In this document: positions 1-11,367 of the stretch, piece by piece | Numbering within the stretch: the first letter of the stretch is position 1 | Layout: each line of letters starts with the position of its first letter | Source of the DNA: Selaginella moellendorffii | Taxonomy: Eukaryota; Streptophyta; Lycopodiopsida; Selaginellales; Selaginellaceae | Reading direction: 5' to 3' | Length of the DNA: 64,000 nucleotides | NCBI RefSeq assembly: GCF_000143415.4 | Contig: NW_003314263.1 | Coordinates: forward strand, 471,114 to 535,113 | Position numbers and translations under genes: made by a program | Notes under the pieces: model-generated | The model's input: the letters and a program-made list of their open reading frames with translations, nothing else | Database searches by the model: none | Told to the model about the DNA's origin: nothing

Positions 1-1128
1 TGCTGGTGCCCTTGGTGATATCTGTTATATGTGATCCATGCCAAAATCCGACTATAACACTCATGAAGGTGGCCATGTGCCTTATAAGAATGATTCTTGT
101 CTGCTCTGACTTGCTGAAGAGAGAGAGAGAGATAAAAGAAATGGGAGTTCTTCTAGAAGGACAGAAGATATTGGATGTCTTGTCATACTACCACCATCTT
201 TTCCTCGATGATGGCGATTGTCTTATTTAGGTTTTGAACATTAGGTGATAGAATCTTTGTGAGAAAAGAAGATTGTTGCTAGAGGGTGTGGAAGTCATTG
301 ACCTAGAGCAGTAGGGAGAAGGATCTCTAATCCTCACTTTGTACTTTGCAGTAACTTGTAACTTGTTTGAATTGCATGCTGACAAAATAGAAAAGTAAAG
401 CAATACAAACCTACAAGATAGTGTGATTTGAGTCTAAGAATGGCCATGAGGTAAAGGTATTGTAAGATGGAGGAATCGGCTAGAAAAGTGGCCAAGAGAA
501 AAAGGAAGTGAGATGCTATATGGGAAGAAGGCATGTGGAGAGGGCCAAGTGAACACTTCTATGGAGCCCTAGAATTGGAGGCTACTAGAGATCCACAATG
601 GAGCAATTAGTTTTCTTTAGGGGCTACATACCAAGAGGAAGATTCTCACCCAAGACATGGCGGCAATCCAAGTTTGGGCTCTTAGGTTTGTGTGATATGC
701 CCTACTAAAGACTCATGGTACTTGGTGAGGTTGATGCACACGAATGAGAATGGTCTTAGAGGAATCTTTATTGGCTTCAACTTCATTATTTTCCTAAGCT
801 GTATGCATGCCATGTAATCCTTCAATAGCCGCAGAACTTGAGTCTCCATATTCTATAGAAATAATCATTGAAGCTGTCTACTAGAGTGCTTTTGCCTATA
901 GATTTCTAAGATCATAGGTGAAAACTATGTATGTTGCATTTGACTGGAGCTAGATAATCAGCATCAAAGTGTTCAAATTATCAAAAGTTTGTCTTTAGAT
1001 TTTTTAATAGAAATTCATCTTTTTTTCCTCCATTGTTTTAGTATTTCATTAATAATTTTACAAAGTCCTCAAAACCCTGGAATTAATCTTGTCTAACCCT
1101 GAGTGCATGTTTAATCTCATATGCCCAT

Positions 1129-1166
<38 letters not shown>

Positions 1167-1210
1167 AATCTTGAGTTCAAATCGTATTAGCAGAGGTTTG
1201 GTCAACTTTT

Positions 1211-1248
<38 letters not shown>

Positions 1249-2230
1249 ACAGTAGTAATGGTGAATATACTCTTCAATAAATAGAAAGAAATAGAAAATG
1301 TATAATAATTTTTAGGAATCTTTTAAATAAAAGAGATTTGTGTGTATAGATTAATCTTATGTTTATAATTTTAGACATTTAAGGCATTTTAATTTTTTGC
1401 TAAAAATTAATTAATTATCATAATAAAATTAAAGAATATAGTAAAGTTTTACCACTTTTGTTTTACTACTTTAATGTGCAATCACCGATTAATGCAATCT
1501 TCAAAGTAAACCTTTATTAAAACCTTAATAGTTCTTTCACAAAATCTATTGGCCCGTTATTCCCATGAAATTTAGTAAGAGGTGTGCTAGCTATAAGACA
1601 TAACCTAATGACTGGAAGAGGAGTTTGATTGGAATTCAAGGCTTGTTCCATATCCTTCTGGAAACACCTCTCAAGTCAGTGGGCTCTTGGAGTCTTGCTC
1701 GTTCTCACTAGAGCCTGCCTGGGGCATCAGAGTTGCCTCAAGCTTCTCCAAAGCTTGAATCACTGGAGGTAAGAAGGCTGTTGGCTGTCTGGGACTAAAG
1801 CTCATCACAGCCAGAAGAGCTAGTTTTCAATGCAGATGAATTAGACGTTGTGGCCATGGTTCAAGCTACGCGGGTTTGAGAGCTTGACAAACGCTGGGCT
1901 CTCGGGCTTTCTATCCAATTGCCCGCTGCTTAGGGCTAGAGGTCAGTTGTAATCACCTGAGCTAAACTTTTTGCTGAATTACTGTTGAGGCCACAACACA
2001 TTCTGTAGCTTGAGTGCGATGGCTTGCAAGTGGGGATTGTGTTGTTGAGGCTCCACATTCATTATACCAGCTATAACAATTCTTAGGATCTGCAACTGTA
2101 CTGAAAGATGACCCTTATACATGATAATGTCCACCCTTAAGTGTGAAACTTTTGGAAAAAGTGTAGGCTGGAGTCTGGCAAATATTATTTGTATTTTATA
2201 CATAATATTTTTGAGCACTCAGAGCAAGAG
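1..2230. other. no recognisable gene
   Basis: No open frame longer than about 80 codons, no recognisable domain and no convincing chain of splice sites was found on either strand. The stretch is moderately AT-rich, with an (AT)n tract at 1131-1162 and a more GC-balanced part around 1600-1950 that carries no family signature. It could be decayed transposon or intergenic DNA; nothing in it decides. Confidence 0.5.
1131..1162. repeat. (AT)n microsatellite
   Basis: Uninterrupted AT dinucleotide run of about 32 bases inside AT-rich intergenic DNA. Length is likely to vary between individuals or haplotypes. Confidence 0.95.
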
Positions 2231-2378
2231 CACGCAATCTTCAAAGCCGCATGACCTATTCTAAACAAAGAGAGTATATCTCATCTCAGGCGACACCGTT
2301 CTCGTCAAGGTGAGTGATAAGTAGAGATGATATACTCTCGTTGTTTAAAATAGGTCATGCGGCTTTGAAGTTTGCGTG
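2231..2378. repeat. inverted repeat / potential RNA hairpin
   Basis: Left arm 2231-2287 and right arm 2324-2378 are reverse complements over about 55 bases, with three mismatches and one 2-base gap, around a loop of about 36 bases. A transcript would fold into a near-perfect hairpin of about 148 nt, the size class of plant pre-miRNAs or foldback siRNA loci. Both arms also resemble the first coding bases of the broken gene at 2702 (they share the run CAAAGCCGCA), so the foldback appears to derive from that gene family. Transcription is not shown by the sequence. Confidence 0.85.
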
Positions 2379-2477
2379 AGGGCTTTTCCCCTCCAAGCTC
2401 GAGAGTGACAACCTCAGGCACTCTACACTCCATCACGTATGACTTTGTCTAGAACACGCTGTCAGCTTGGTCAAAAG
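2324..2477 (-). repeat. inverted copy of the 5' end of the gene at 2702
   Basis: Read on the minus strand, 2477 to 2324 is colinear with plus-strand 2613-2790: both carry a TCTAGA-containing block, then GTGATGG, then CTCGAG, then GGGGAAAAGC/GGGAAAAGC, then CAAAGCCGCA. The duplication therefore covers upstream sequence plus the first coding codons of the 2702 gene, head to head with it. The position matching the ATG at 2702 reads TTG in the copy. The inner part of this copy is also the right arm of the hairpin. Confidence 0.75.
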
Positions 2478-2701
2478 CTCGAGGTGGAGAAATAAAGCAC
2501 CGGTCTAAAGGAGATGATTGATAAGGTTTAATTTGAAACTCTCATGGGAAATGCAGTAGTTCATATATTTGTTTGAACTTTAAAGCTAATCAATTTAGTC
2601 CCGCGTTTTACTCTTGAGGTCAAGCCGAGAGCGCGTTCTAGACCGTATGTGATGGAATAAAATAACATGGGAATACACATCTCACACATCATTCTCGAGC
2701 G
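2379..2701. other. upstream region of the broken membrane-protein gene
   Basis: No gene. Part of it (2379-2477) is the inverted copy described separately, and 2613-2701 is the matching upstream flank of the 2702 gene, including the inverted GTGATGG and TCTAGA blocks. No TATA box is obvious. Confidence 0.5.
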
Positions 2702-3523
2702 ATGGAAGGGAAAAGCTTTCATGCAATCTCCAAAGCCGCAGGAATTATTTGTCAAAAAGAGAGCAAACTCTTCCTATCTCTCACCGTTATCCTTCCAGCG
2801 GCGGGAGTCCAAGTCTTTCTTGTACCCGCTGTTTTGAGCTTCCTGGGCCTCGATCCGAAGCCTCTTTCCTCCTCGGGGCCCTTCATATCTTCTGCGGTTG
2901 TGGAATCGTTCCTGCGATGGGTCTCCGACGTCACAGCGAAACAAGCGATCGCTGCTCTCTTCCCTGGCAATCTCCGCGGCCTTGTGGACGGTGTCCACGG
3001 CCTCGCTGCTTTCCACCGCTGCTCGTGTCCACCCCGGCGAGGAGATTTCCAGGTGGGAGGCTCTTCACATCAGGCCGAGGGTGTGGTTCGCGCTGCTCAG
3101 CGTTGCACTCTGCTCGTTGCTGATCCAAGCGCTTGAGTTTGCCCTCAGTTTGAGCTATCTTCACGACGAAGTGAACTTGATATTCTCGCTGATGGCTTTC
3201 GCTGAATACTTATCCATGGTGGCTTCACTTGCTGCTACTGTTGCGGTGCTGGATGGATTCGCTGGGGTGCGAGCACTTCGAGAAGCAGCAAGGCTTCTCC
3301 ACCGAAATCTGCCCATGGGCTTGGCGCTGTGGGTGATGCATTACTTTGTGTTTGACGTGGGCGCTCTTAATAACTTAGCGGCCAGCACAAAGGAATGGTG
3401 GTGGATAGTGCTCTGGATCTGGTGCCTGTAGGCTCTTTGTGGTGGTCGAGCGTACACGTAGCGTTTTATTTCTCGTGCCAGCCGGACGAAGAAATGAAAC
3501 AAGATTATACTCCGTTGGCTTGA
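2702..3523 (+). pseudogene. frameshifted polytopic membrane protein (lineage-specific family)
   Basis: An ATG at 2702 opens a frame with hydrophobic segments (KLFLSLTVILPAAGVQVF and similar). Near 2955-2965 the sensible protein moves to another frame: the first frame reads KQAIAALF and the second continues SLAISAALWTVSTAS and stays hydrophobic to a stop at 3429-3431. Just past that stop the first frame is protein-like again (SSVHVAFYFSCQPDEE) and ends at TGA 3521-3523. The simplest reading is a single-exon gene of about 270 codons for a protein with several membrane segments, broken by two small indels. No splice pair explains the frame changes. The family is not identified. Assembly error is possible, but two independent shifts favour decay. 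Confidence 0.55.
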
Positions 3524-6428
3524 GAGACTCTTAAGCTGGAATGTTCTTTGAATGAAGTGTGTGGCAATTCCTTGCGAATAAAACAAAACCGATCATCGTT
3601 TCTCTTTCGCAGATCATAGAGAAACGGTGCCTAGTAACATTTCCAGGAGAAAGTTGTTCATAATATTGTCTGACAGAAGGAACCTCAAGATATGGTGAAA
3701 TCTAAATCATGCATCATGATTTTACTCCTTTGGCTTGAGCACACTTTTTTTTTATAAATTCCTGGCGAATATGACCGAGCTTTACAATCTCTGTCGCAGA
3801 TCATACAGTACCTGGAAGTTTTTAGTAACAAAGATATGGCACCTCGAAATCTAAACCGGAAAGTCATGCCACGGAACCCTGTTCGCAAGTGGACTGCCTT
3901 GCCAGTTAAGTGGACGTCCTCCAAAATGCCAAGGGTAAAGAACAAAAGGAGAAAATAAAGCATTCAGCAAAATTCCATGTTTCGGGAGAAAATAGCCCAA
4001 ACGTACCTCTATGATCGAACCATCGCACAGCTGATTGTGACTAAAATCTCCGTAGATTGGTACTAAAGATTCTGTGGAAATGCTCGTGATTCGCTCAGCA
4101 GTGATCAAGAAACGACGCAAGTATTCTACGACAATGGAATCAATCCGACATCAGCAGTAGTCGACGGATAAAGTGCATAGCTTCCAAAAAGTGAAGCCAC
4201 TTACCTTTCGTTGGTGCTCGCGTTGACAACTCAATTCTATTTTGCTGGAGAATGGATCAACAACGAGTTTGCGTTCACTGTTCTGTGACAATCCATCGTA
4301 AAGATCCAGAGTTGATTCTGACAAGCCTGCGATGTAGAGATTAGTCAATGGTCGGATATAACGCCGTCAAAAGGATCCCACCAAATGCCAAACAAATTCT
4401 GTCCAGCACAAGCTTTACCGCGACTTGCATAATGCTCCTCCGCATAGAATCCACTAGAATACATGGTGAAGACGAATCGATCCTAGGAACAACATCAATG
4501 AACAGCGGGAAGAGAGAAAGAGACGGGAAAAACGTTTTAAGTACCTGATAACTAGCGCTGGCCCAGATTATAAACTCCATAGCCTATAGCTCGCTCGTCT
4601 GTATTCAAAAGGAATGTAGCCATTAGTCAATAAGGAAAAACTCTGCGGGGAACAACAAGGTTTGTAGCTATGTGGCTCCTTGCCAAACTCCAAAATAGAA
4701 ACTCGCTAGAATTCAAGTACCTTGTGCTCGCTTCCAGCATAGCCGATTGAGAATATGGATCACCACCAACAATGACAATGATTAGCAGAGGCCAGCCAGC
4801 AGCTACACATTGTTGAGCTCAGCTCCGCTCATTCCCATCCTCTCCTCCACCAAACGAATATTTGCCACGTATAATCTAAAACTTCCATTATGTTAGTTGC
4901 AGCACAAGAGAACCTCATGCCAATCCCGACAAGAGCTAAGTAACGAGTATCATTGAACAGTAGCATACACACAATATCTTACCTTGTACATACAGTCAGA
5001 GCACGTTAAGAGGAGGACAAGGGAAACGAAGGCTGCTCAGAGAGAGAGGAAAAGAGAACTTAGTGGGGAATAGTGACCTCTAGCGGCTTCTGGCTGGAGT
5101 AGACTGGACACTATAGGCTAAGATCCTCTAGCTTACATACACCTCTCCCTTTCTCCACTTCAACCAAACAACAAACCCCCAGAAAGGAGCACCCAGCGGC
5201 AGGAAAAGCAGGCAGAAGTGTGTTATGGTATCAAAGAGAAAGGACCACAATTTGCCCATAGCTAGCATACCTATGTAGCTTCTCATTTTGTCGCGTATAC
5301 TTCCACTCCGCCACCTCCACCTTTGAGGGACTAGACAAAGTCGCGCTCCTGTACAAGCGAAACAGTCAGCCAGCCACTGTAGGTAGTACCAGAAACTTTA
5401 AAGTAGGAGAACTTAGGAAAACGAGCAGGAGCTTGATTGAGAGAGGCATCACACCTAAGCCACGGTGAATCGATGGAGAGAACATTGACGTCATTCCGGT
5501 AGCAAGAACCTGCGAGTGAAAACACCAGTTTTAACTTAATTCAGAACGCGGCGCTCACCTCTTTAAATAAGTCTTGGCATTAGTCACCAAGAACATCCTG
5601 TGCACTGCAGAAAACGAGAGCGGTAAGATGCGTAAGATTTTGACGCAGTCTTACCGACCAGGGAGAATAAACAAGAAATGGCTGTACCTTGTAGAGGAAG
5701 CAGATCCGCCTTGGAGCCCGAAGTAGCAAGAGCTCAAAGATCGTCTCAAAGTCGTAGCCAACGCACTTAATAAGCTCCACAAATTTAGTCTCGTGCACCG
5801 GCCCGCACTAATCCCACGGGCGAGAATCCTGAATCTGGAAAACTCGTGAAAATCAGTGCTGCGCTCACCCAAAAAAAGAAAACATTATCCACCACAAAGA
5901 AAGCAAAGTTGGAGGGGCGAAAAGGCAATGAAAAGGAAACAAGTATTAAAATATGAACATAGTTCTAGCTCGAGGACCACACAGTGTAGTAGAGGAGCGG
6001 GAATATATCGTTCTCAGTCACTCACCACACAGGTCGAAATCTCTCATGCTTCCTGTATGAGCGATAGAAAAACAATTCATTTGATTAAATGAACTCTGAG
6101 GGGACCATGCCATAACTGTCAGGAGCCGGGAAGAAAAAAAGTAGCCATAACACTTTTTCTCCCGAGAACGAAAAACAAAAAAACAAACCAGAAAAGAGAA
6201 AGAGAGAGAGAGAAAAAAAAAACAAGCACAGCTCTGTAGTCAGGAAGACAGACAGGAAGAATATAAAAAGACCACACACACAGAAATGAAGGAGGAACAA
6301 CTATGAGAGAGAGGGGAGAGTGAGAGAAAGAAAGCAGCAACAACAGCACCACCAATGCATGGCAGCAGCGAAAAGGAGAGTGCTAAGGCTTCACTCGGGC
6401 TCAGGCTTGTACAGCAGAGAGCGCCTCA
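3524..6428. other. no confident gene; minus-strand splice-like fragments
   Basis: No recognisable protein. On the minus strand several short open pieces end at consensus splice sites: one around 4230-4350 (reads GLSESTLDLYDGLSQNSERK), one around 5700-5790 (reads FVELIKCVGYDFETIFELLL) and one around 5335-5520 (reads NDVNVLSIDSPWLRCDASLN). The phases could not be joined into one continuous protein. These may be parts of a long noncoding or poorly coding transcript, or a decayed gene. Purine-rich low-complexity sequence lies at 6190-6340. Confidence 0.35.
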
Positions 6429-6829
6429 CTAGTTCTTTGTTTTCTCCTTCTCTCTCTCCTTCGCTCTTATCGCTGCGCTGCCATTCTTTCTACAAGCACT
6501 GGCGGCTCTCTGCTGTTTTTCTGGGGCTACTGCATTGATTCTGGCCCTGATGGTGAAATCTGGAGGTCCTTGGCCTGAGAAAAAGTGAGTAACACCCAGG
6601 GCATGGCTGGAGAGGCAAGATTTGAAAAAATAAAATCAAAGTTTTACGCTTGCAGCACAGCGGCAGAGAAAAGTTCGCGAGGGGAGCCACTTGGTTCTAG
6701 ATGACATTGCAAGCAGCAGGGAGGGAGCGAGGGGCTTACTTGTCTGTCGTCATCTCCGGTTGAGGTGGCCAACTTTTGCGTAGTCGCTGCTTGGATCGCT
6801 GCTTGGATCACATTGTCCTCGTCCTCCCC
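6429..6829 (-). CDS. putative small spliced gene, start not found
   Basis: Three minus-strand exons keep one frame through GT-AG introns: 6740-6829 (30 codons, acidic, with an IQAAIQAA repeat), 6648-6696 and 6574-6429, ending at TAG 6429-6431. Joined they give about 94 residues: an acidic Gln/Ala/Thr-rich start, a middle piece NQVAPLANFSLPLCCK, and a basic Lys/Glu/Arg-rich tail. The exon lengths 90, 49 and 146 add up to whole codons. No upstream ATG exon was found; sequence upstream runs into the GA repeat at 6891-6950. The product is not recognised. It lies divergently 0.5 kb from the receptor kinase. It could be a chance open frame. Confidence 0.33.
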
Positions 6830-6890
6830 CTGCACATGAATACAGAAAGGCTTTAGTCGTAGAAAAACAGCTTTCAGAAAACTTAAGAAA

Positions 6891-6950
6891 ATAGAGAGGG
6901 AGAGAGAGGGAGAGAGAGAGAGAGAGGGAGAGAGAGAGAGAGAGAGAGAG
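6891..6950. repeat. GA-rich microsatellite
   Basis: About 60 bases of (GA)n with occasional GGG interruptions, roughly 410 bases upstream of the receptor kinase ATG. Such tracts are common in plant promoters and 5' leaders (GAGA-type elements); no function can be read from it directly. Confidence 0.9.
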
Positions 6951-7358
6951 TTAAGAGTGATGGAGCGGTGCTGCCGTGTTAGCCCGCCGCCTGCCTGATT
7001 GCTTCTCTTCTGCTGTAGCCTTAAAAGAAAACATCGAGGACCGACAGGCACTGAGTGGTGTTTTCCGCATTCCCCCTCACATACTTTGGCAGCATATACT
7101 TCAGCAACGAGACCACATTTTGATCAGCGGATCTATCGACGGAGTAGCCATATGGTAGCTGTTTTGTCTCTTCAGGCCCGCTGTTGATTGATTGCCAACT
7201 GCGTGCTTGTAATGAAGCGGGACTTGTCCTCCAAGCTCGCAGCTCTAGCAGGGAAAATATCACCACGGAGTTTAGAATAAGTCCCGGCAGAGAGAGCAAA
7301 CTTACCGGCATTTGGAAGAAGAAGAGAAAGAGGAGAAGGAAGAACACGGCACCGCAAA

Positions 7359-10300
7359 ATGGGATGCTTCCTTCTCCTCTTCTGGACGCTGCTGCTCGGC
7401 TCGCTCCTTCTCGGTCAATCCGTATCGCCGTCGCCGGAAGCCAAGGCTTTGCTCGCACTCCTCGGCTCGGCACAAGGCAGCAGCAGGAGCGTACTGGAGT
7501 CGAGTTGGAATGCTTCGCAAGGTGATCCTTGCAGCGGTTGGATTGGTGTCGAGTGCTCTTCTTTGCGTCAAGTTGTCAGCGTCTCACTTGCTTACATGGA
7601 TCTTCAAGCCACCATTCCTGCTGAGTTTGGACTTCTCACATCGCTGCAAACTCTCAACTTGTCCAGTGCCAACATATCCAGCCAGATCCCTCCGCAGCTT
7701 GGAAACTGCACCGGTTTGACGACGCTCGACCTCCAGCACAACCAGCTCATAGGGAAAATCCCGCGGGAGCTCGGGAACCTGGTCAACCTGGAAGAGCTCC
7801 ACCTCAATCATAACTTCTTGTCCGGAGGGATTCCTGCGACGCTTGCTTCTTGTCTCAAACTCCAGCTTCTCTACATCTCCGACAACCATCTCAGCGGCAG
7901 CATCCCAGCGTGGATTGGAAAGCTTCAAAAACTCCAAGAGGTACGAGCAGGAGGAAATGCCTTGACAGGTTCCATACCCCCTGAGATTGGCAACTGTGAG
8001 AGCTTGACAATTCTGGGTTTTGCTACGAACTTACTCACAGGCAGCATTCCGTCCAGCATTGGCCGCTTGACGAAGCTCCGCTCGCTCTATCTGCATCAGA
8101 ACTCGCTCAGTGGAGCACTCCCAGCGGAGCTCGGAAACTGTACGCACCTCTTGGAGCTGTCCCTCTTCGAGAACAAGCTCACAGGTGAGATTCCATACGC
8201 GTATGGCCGGCTCCAGAACCTGGAAGCGCTCTGGATATGGAACAACAGCCTCGAAGGCAGCATTCCTCCGGAGCTCGGCAATTGCTACAACCTCGTCCAG
8301 CTGGATATCCCCCAGAACTTGCTCGACGGTCCCATTCCAAAAGAGCTCGGAAAGCTCAAGCAGCTGCAATACTTGGACTTGAGCTTGAATAGGCTGACCG
8401 GATCAATCCCAGTGGAGCTTTCCAATTGCACCTTCCTGGTCGATATCGAACTGCAGTCCAACGACCTGTCCGGAAGTATCCCGTTGGAGTTGGGCCGTCT
8501 CGAGCACCTGGAGACTTTGAACGTCTGGGACAACGAGCTCACTGGTACAATCCCGGCAACTCTTGGGAACTGCAGGCAGCTTTTCCGGATCGACCTCTCC
8601 AGCAACCAGCTCTCGGGGCCACTTCCGAAGGAAATCTTCCAGCTCGAGAATATCATGTACCTCAACTTGTTCGCAAACCAGCTGGTTGGTCCCATCCCGG
8701 AAGCTATAGGCCAGTGTCTCAGCTTGAACCGGCTTCGTCTCCAGCAGAACAACATGAGCGGGAGCATCCCCGAGAGCATCAGCAAGCTGCCGAATTTGAC
8801 GTATGTAGAGCTCTCCGGGAATCGTTTCACAGGCAGCCTCCCTCTGGCCATGGGAAAAGTAACCAGCTTGCAAATGCTCGACTTGCACGGCAACCAGCTC
8901 TCTGGGAGCATCCCAACAACGTTTGGTGGCCTTGGCAATCTCTACAAGCTCGACCTTTCCTTCAACAGGCTCGACGGCTCAATTCCTCCGGCACTAGGCA
9001 GTCTCGGCGACGTGGTGCTTCTTAAGCTCAACGACAACCGGCTGACGGGATCGGTCCCCGGAGAACTTAGCGGGTGTTCCAGATTGAGCTTGCTCGATCT
9101 CGGTGGCAACCGTCTCGCTGGAAGCATTCCTCCGTCTCTAGGAACCATGACCAGCTTGCAGATGGGACTTAATCTCAGCTTCAACCAGCTCCAGGGCCCG
9201 ATTCCGAAAGAGTTTCTCCACCTATCGAGACTCGAGTCTTTGGACTTGTCCCACAACAATCTGACAGGAACTCTAGCGCCGCTCAGCACCCTGGGCTTGT
9301 CGTATCTCAACGTTTCCTTCAACAACTTTAAAGGCCCGCTGCCCGACTCCCCGGTTTTCCGAAACATGACACCCACGGCTTACGTTGGCAACCCGGGACT
9401 TTGCGGGAACGGCGAATCGACTGCATGCTCGGCCTCGGAACAACGGTCACGTAAGTCGTCACACACTCGAAGAAGTCTCATAGCTGCCATTCTCGGGCTC
9501 GGCCTGGGACTGATGATACTGCTCGGCGCATTGATATGCGTCGTCTCTTCGTCCAGGAGGAACGCCAGCCGGGAGTGGGACCACGAACAGGATCCACCCG
9601 GCTCCTGGAAGTTGACCACCTTCCAGAGGCTCAACTTTGCACTGACTGATGTCTTGGAGAACCTCGTCTCGTCGAACGTCATCGGCCGTGGGAGCTCGGG
9701 AACGGTCTACAAATGCGCGATGCCAAACGGAGAAGTTCTCGCCGTGAAGAGCCTGTGGATGACGACTAAAGGCGAGTCCAGCTCCGGAATCCCATTCGAG
9801 CTCGAGGTGGACACGCTGAGCCAGATAAGACACCGCAATATCCTTCGTCTCCTCGGCTACTGTACAAACCAGGACACCATGCTGCTGCTGTACGAGTTTA
9901 TGCCAAACGGCAGCCTTGCGGATCTTTTGCTGGAGCAGAAATCTCTCGACTGGACTGTCCGCTACAACATCGCTCTTGGCGCTGCCGAAGGCCTGGCATA
10001 CCTCCATCACGACTCGGTGCCGCCGATAGTCCACCGGGATATCAAGTCCACCAACATTCTCATCGATTCCCAGCTGGAAGCTCGCATAGCAGACTTTGGA
10101 GTTGCCAAGCTGATGGACGTGTCTCGGAGTGCCAAAACCGTGTCGAGGATCGCTGGCTCATACGGCTACATCGCCCCAGGTTTGTACCACCTTCTGTTTT
10201 CATTGCCATCCGTGACTTAGTGCTTTACGCATCCCCTCCAGAATACGGCTACACCTTAAAGATCACCACCAAGAACGATGTGTACGCATTCGGTGTCGTG

Positions 10301-10657
10301 CTGCTCGAGATCCTCACCAACAAACGAGCTGTAGAGCACGAATTCGGCGAAGGCGTCGACCTCGTCAAGTGGATACGCGAGCAGCTTAAGACGTCGGCTT
10401 CCGCGGTGGAGGTGCTCGAGCCGAGGATGCAAGGAATGCCCGACCCCGAAGTCCAGGAGATGCTCCAAGTTCTCGGGATAGCACTGCTTTGCACGAACTC
10501 CAAGCCATCTGGAAGACCAACCATGAGAGAAGTGGTTGTTTTGCTCAGGGAAGTGAAGCATACCTCGGAGGAATCGTCGGCTCTCAAGGTGTCAACACCG
10601 TTGATAGCGAGCCAGAAAAGCAGCCATCCGGAGGTACTCGAAGTTTCATCGGTATAG
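7359..10657 (+). CDS. LRR receptor-like kinase, RGI/RCH type (LRR XI)
   Basis: Two exons, 7359-10179 and 10242-10657, encode 1078 residues; the 62-bp intron interrupts the codon for Glu of the APE motif, a position typical of this family. Order: signal peptide (1 to about 22), Cys-containing LRR cap, about two dozen 24-residue leucine-rich repeats to about 680, a membrane segment at about 706-728, then a Ser/Thr kinase with glycine loop GRGSSGTVYKC (about 774), AVK lysine, HRD (about 891), DFG (about 911) and SYGYIAPEYGY. All catalytic residues are present, so it should be active. In flowering plants the closest group binds sulfated CLE/RGF-type peptides at the plasma membrane and controls meristem growth; the ligand here is inferred only. 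A GA tract lies upstream. Confidence 0.95.
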
Positions 10658-11367
10658 AAACTAGAAACCGGACGAAATGTCCATATCCTGTAATTTTGGT
10701 TGCCTTCCTCTTTCTCTCCTTCCGGATAAAAGAACAAAAAAAAAAAAAAACACTTCTTCTGGAAATTGACTGTCAGGAAGGACGCGAGAAATAAAAAATC
10801 ACATTCGAATGAATGAAGATATATACATGCACCACACAGAAAAGCTGCAAAGAATAAAGAACATTCAAGCGGCAATCCTATCCATTATCCAATTTCCAGC
10901 GAAAAATCACTGGCGATGGATTTACTCGCGCGCTAAATCGCAGCGCGGCCAGAGAACGAGCAAGCATGCGATAAGAAGAATCTCAAAGCCCTAAGAGAGT
11001 TACCTCGATCAACGAAGCTCCATCGCTTTGACCTAGCACTAAAATAAGAATATTCACGACAGTGAAAGGGTTTAAAGGGAGAATGAACATACCGTCAAGT
11101 AACGGAATATACAGCTGGAAAGTGGATTGTGGGTTTTTCCGACCGTCTATGTCCGTGCGCGAGAGAAGAACCCTAAACGCGCGAGCGAGCACGTGTAGCG
11201 CTGCGGTGTAGCGAGCTAAATCTGCAAATGCGGCATCGGCTGCTGGCAAGGAGCAAGAAATTCGTCTTAAATCACACCAGGTGAGTGTTCTCTCGAAGAT
11301 TTCTAGCGCAAGGGAGGTTTTCTTCCCGGATTTGCTGACGAGTGACGCTGTGACAGGATACTACTCC
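10658..11367. other. intergenic; minor minus-strand open piece
   Basis: Contains the 3' flank of the receptor kinase, with an A-run at 10738-10750. A minus-strand open stretch at about 10983-11249 has splice-like ends (GTATG and ATTTTAG) but no recognisable protein. AACCCTAA-type sequence at about 11168-11176 may be a telo-box for the AP2-domain gene. Confidence 0.4.

Noticed and set aside
2898-3431. Complete independent gene starting at ATG 2898
   Set aside because: Its first 20 codons do not fit the membrane-protein pattern, whereas the upstream frame from 2702 supplies a sensible N-terminus; better read as a frameshifted single gene.
6085-6355. Ser/Leu/Phe-rich minus-strand frames
   Set aside because: Translation of purine-rich low-complexity sequence; not a gene.
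6891-6950. CRISPR-like array or structured repeat
   Set aside because: Simple GA microsatellite in a plant nuclear genome; no spacers.
7077-7105. U6 snRNA-like phrase CTTTGGCAGCATATACTT
   Set aside because: Resembles the U6 5' end, but the conserved body of U6 does not follow; chance similarity in the leader of the receptor kinase.
7584-9682. Long minus-strand open frames (up to 217 codons) opposite the LRR region
   Set aside because: They mirror the regular LRR codon pattern on the other strand and have no family of their own; shadow frames of the receptor kinase.
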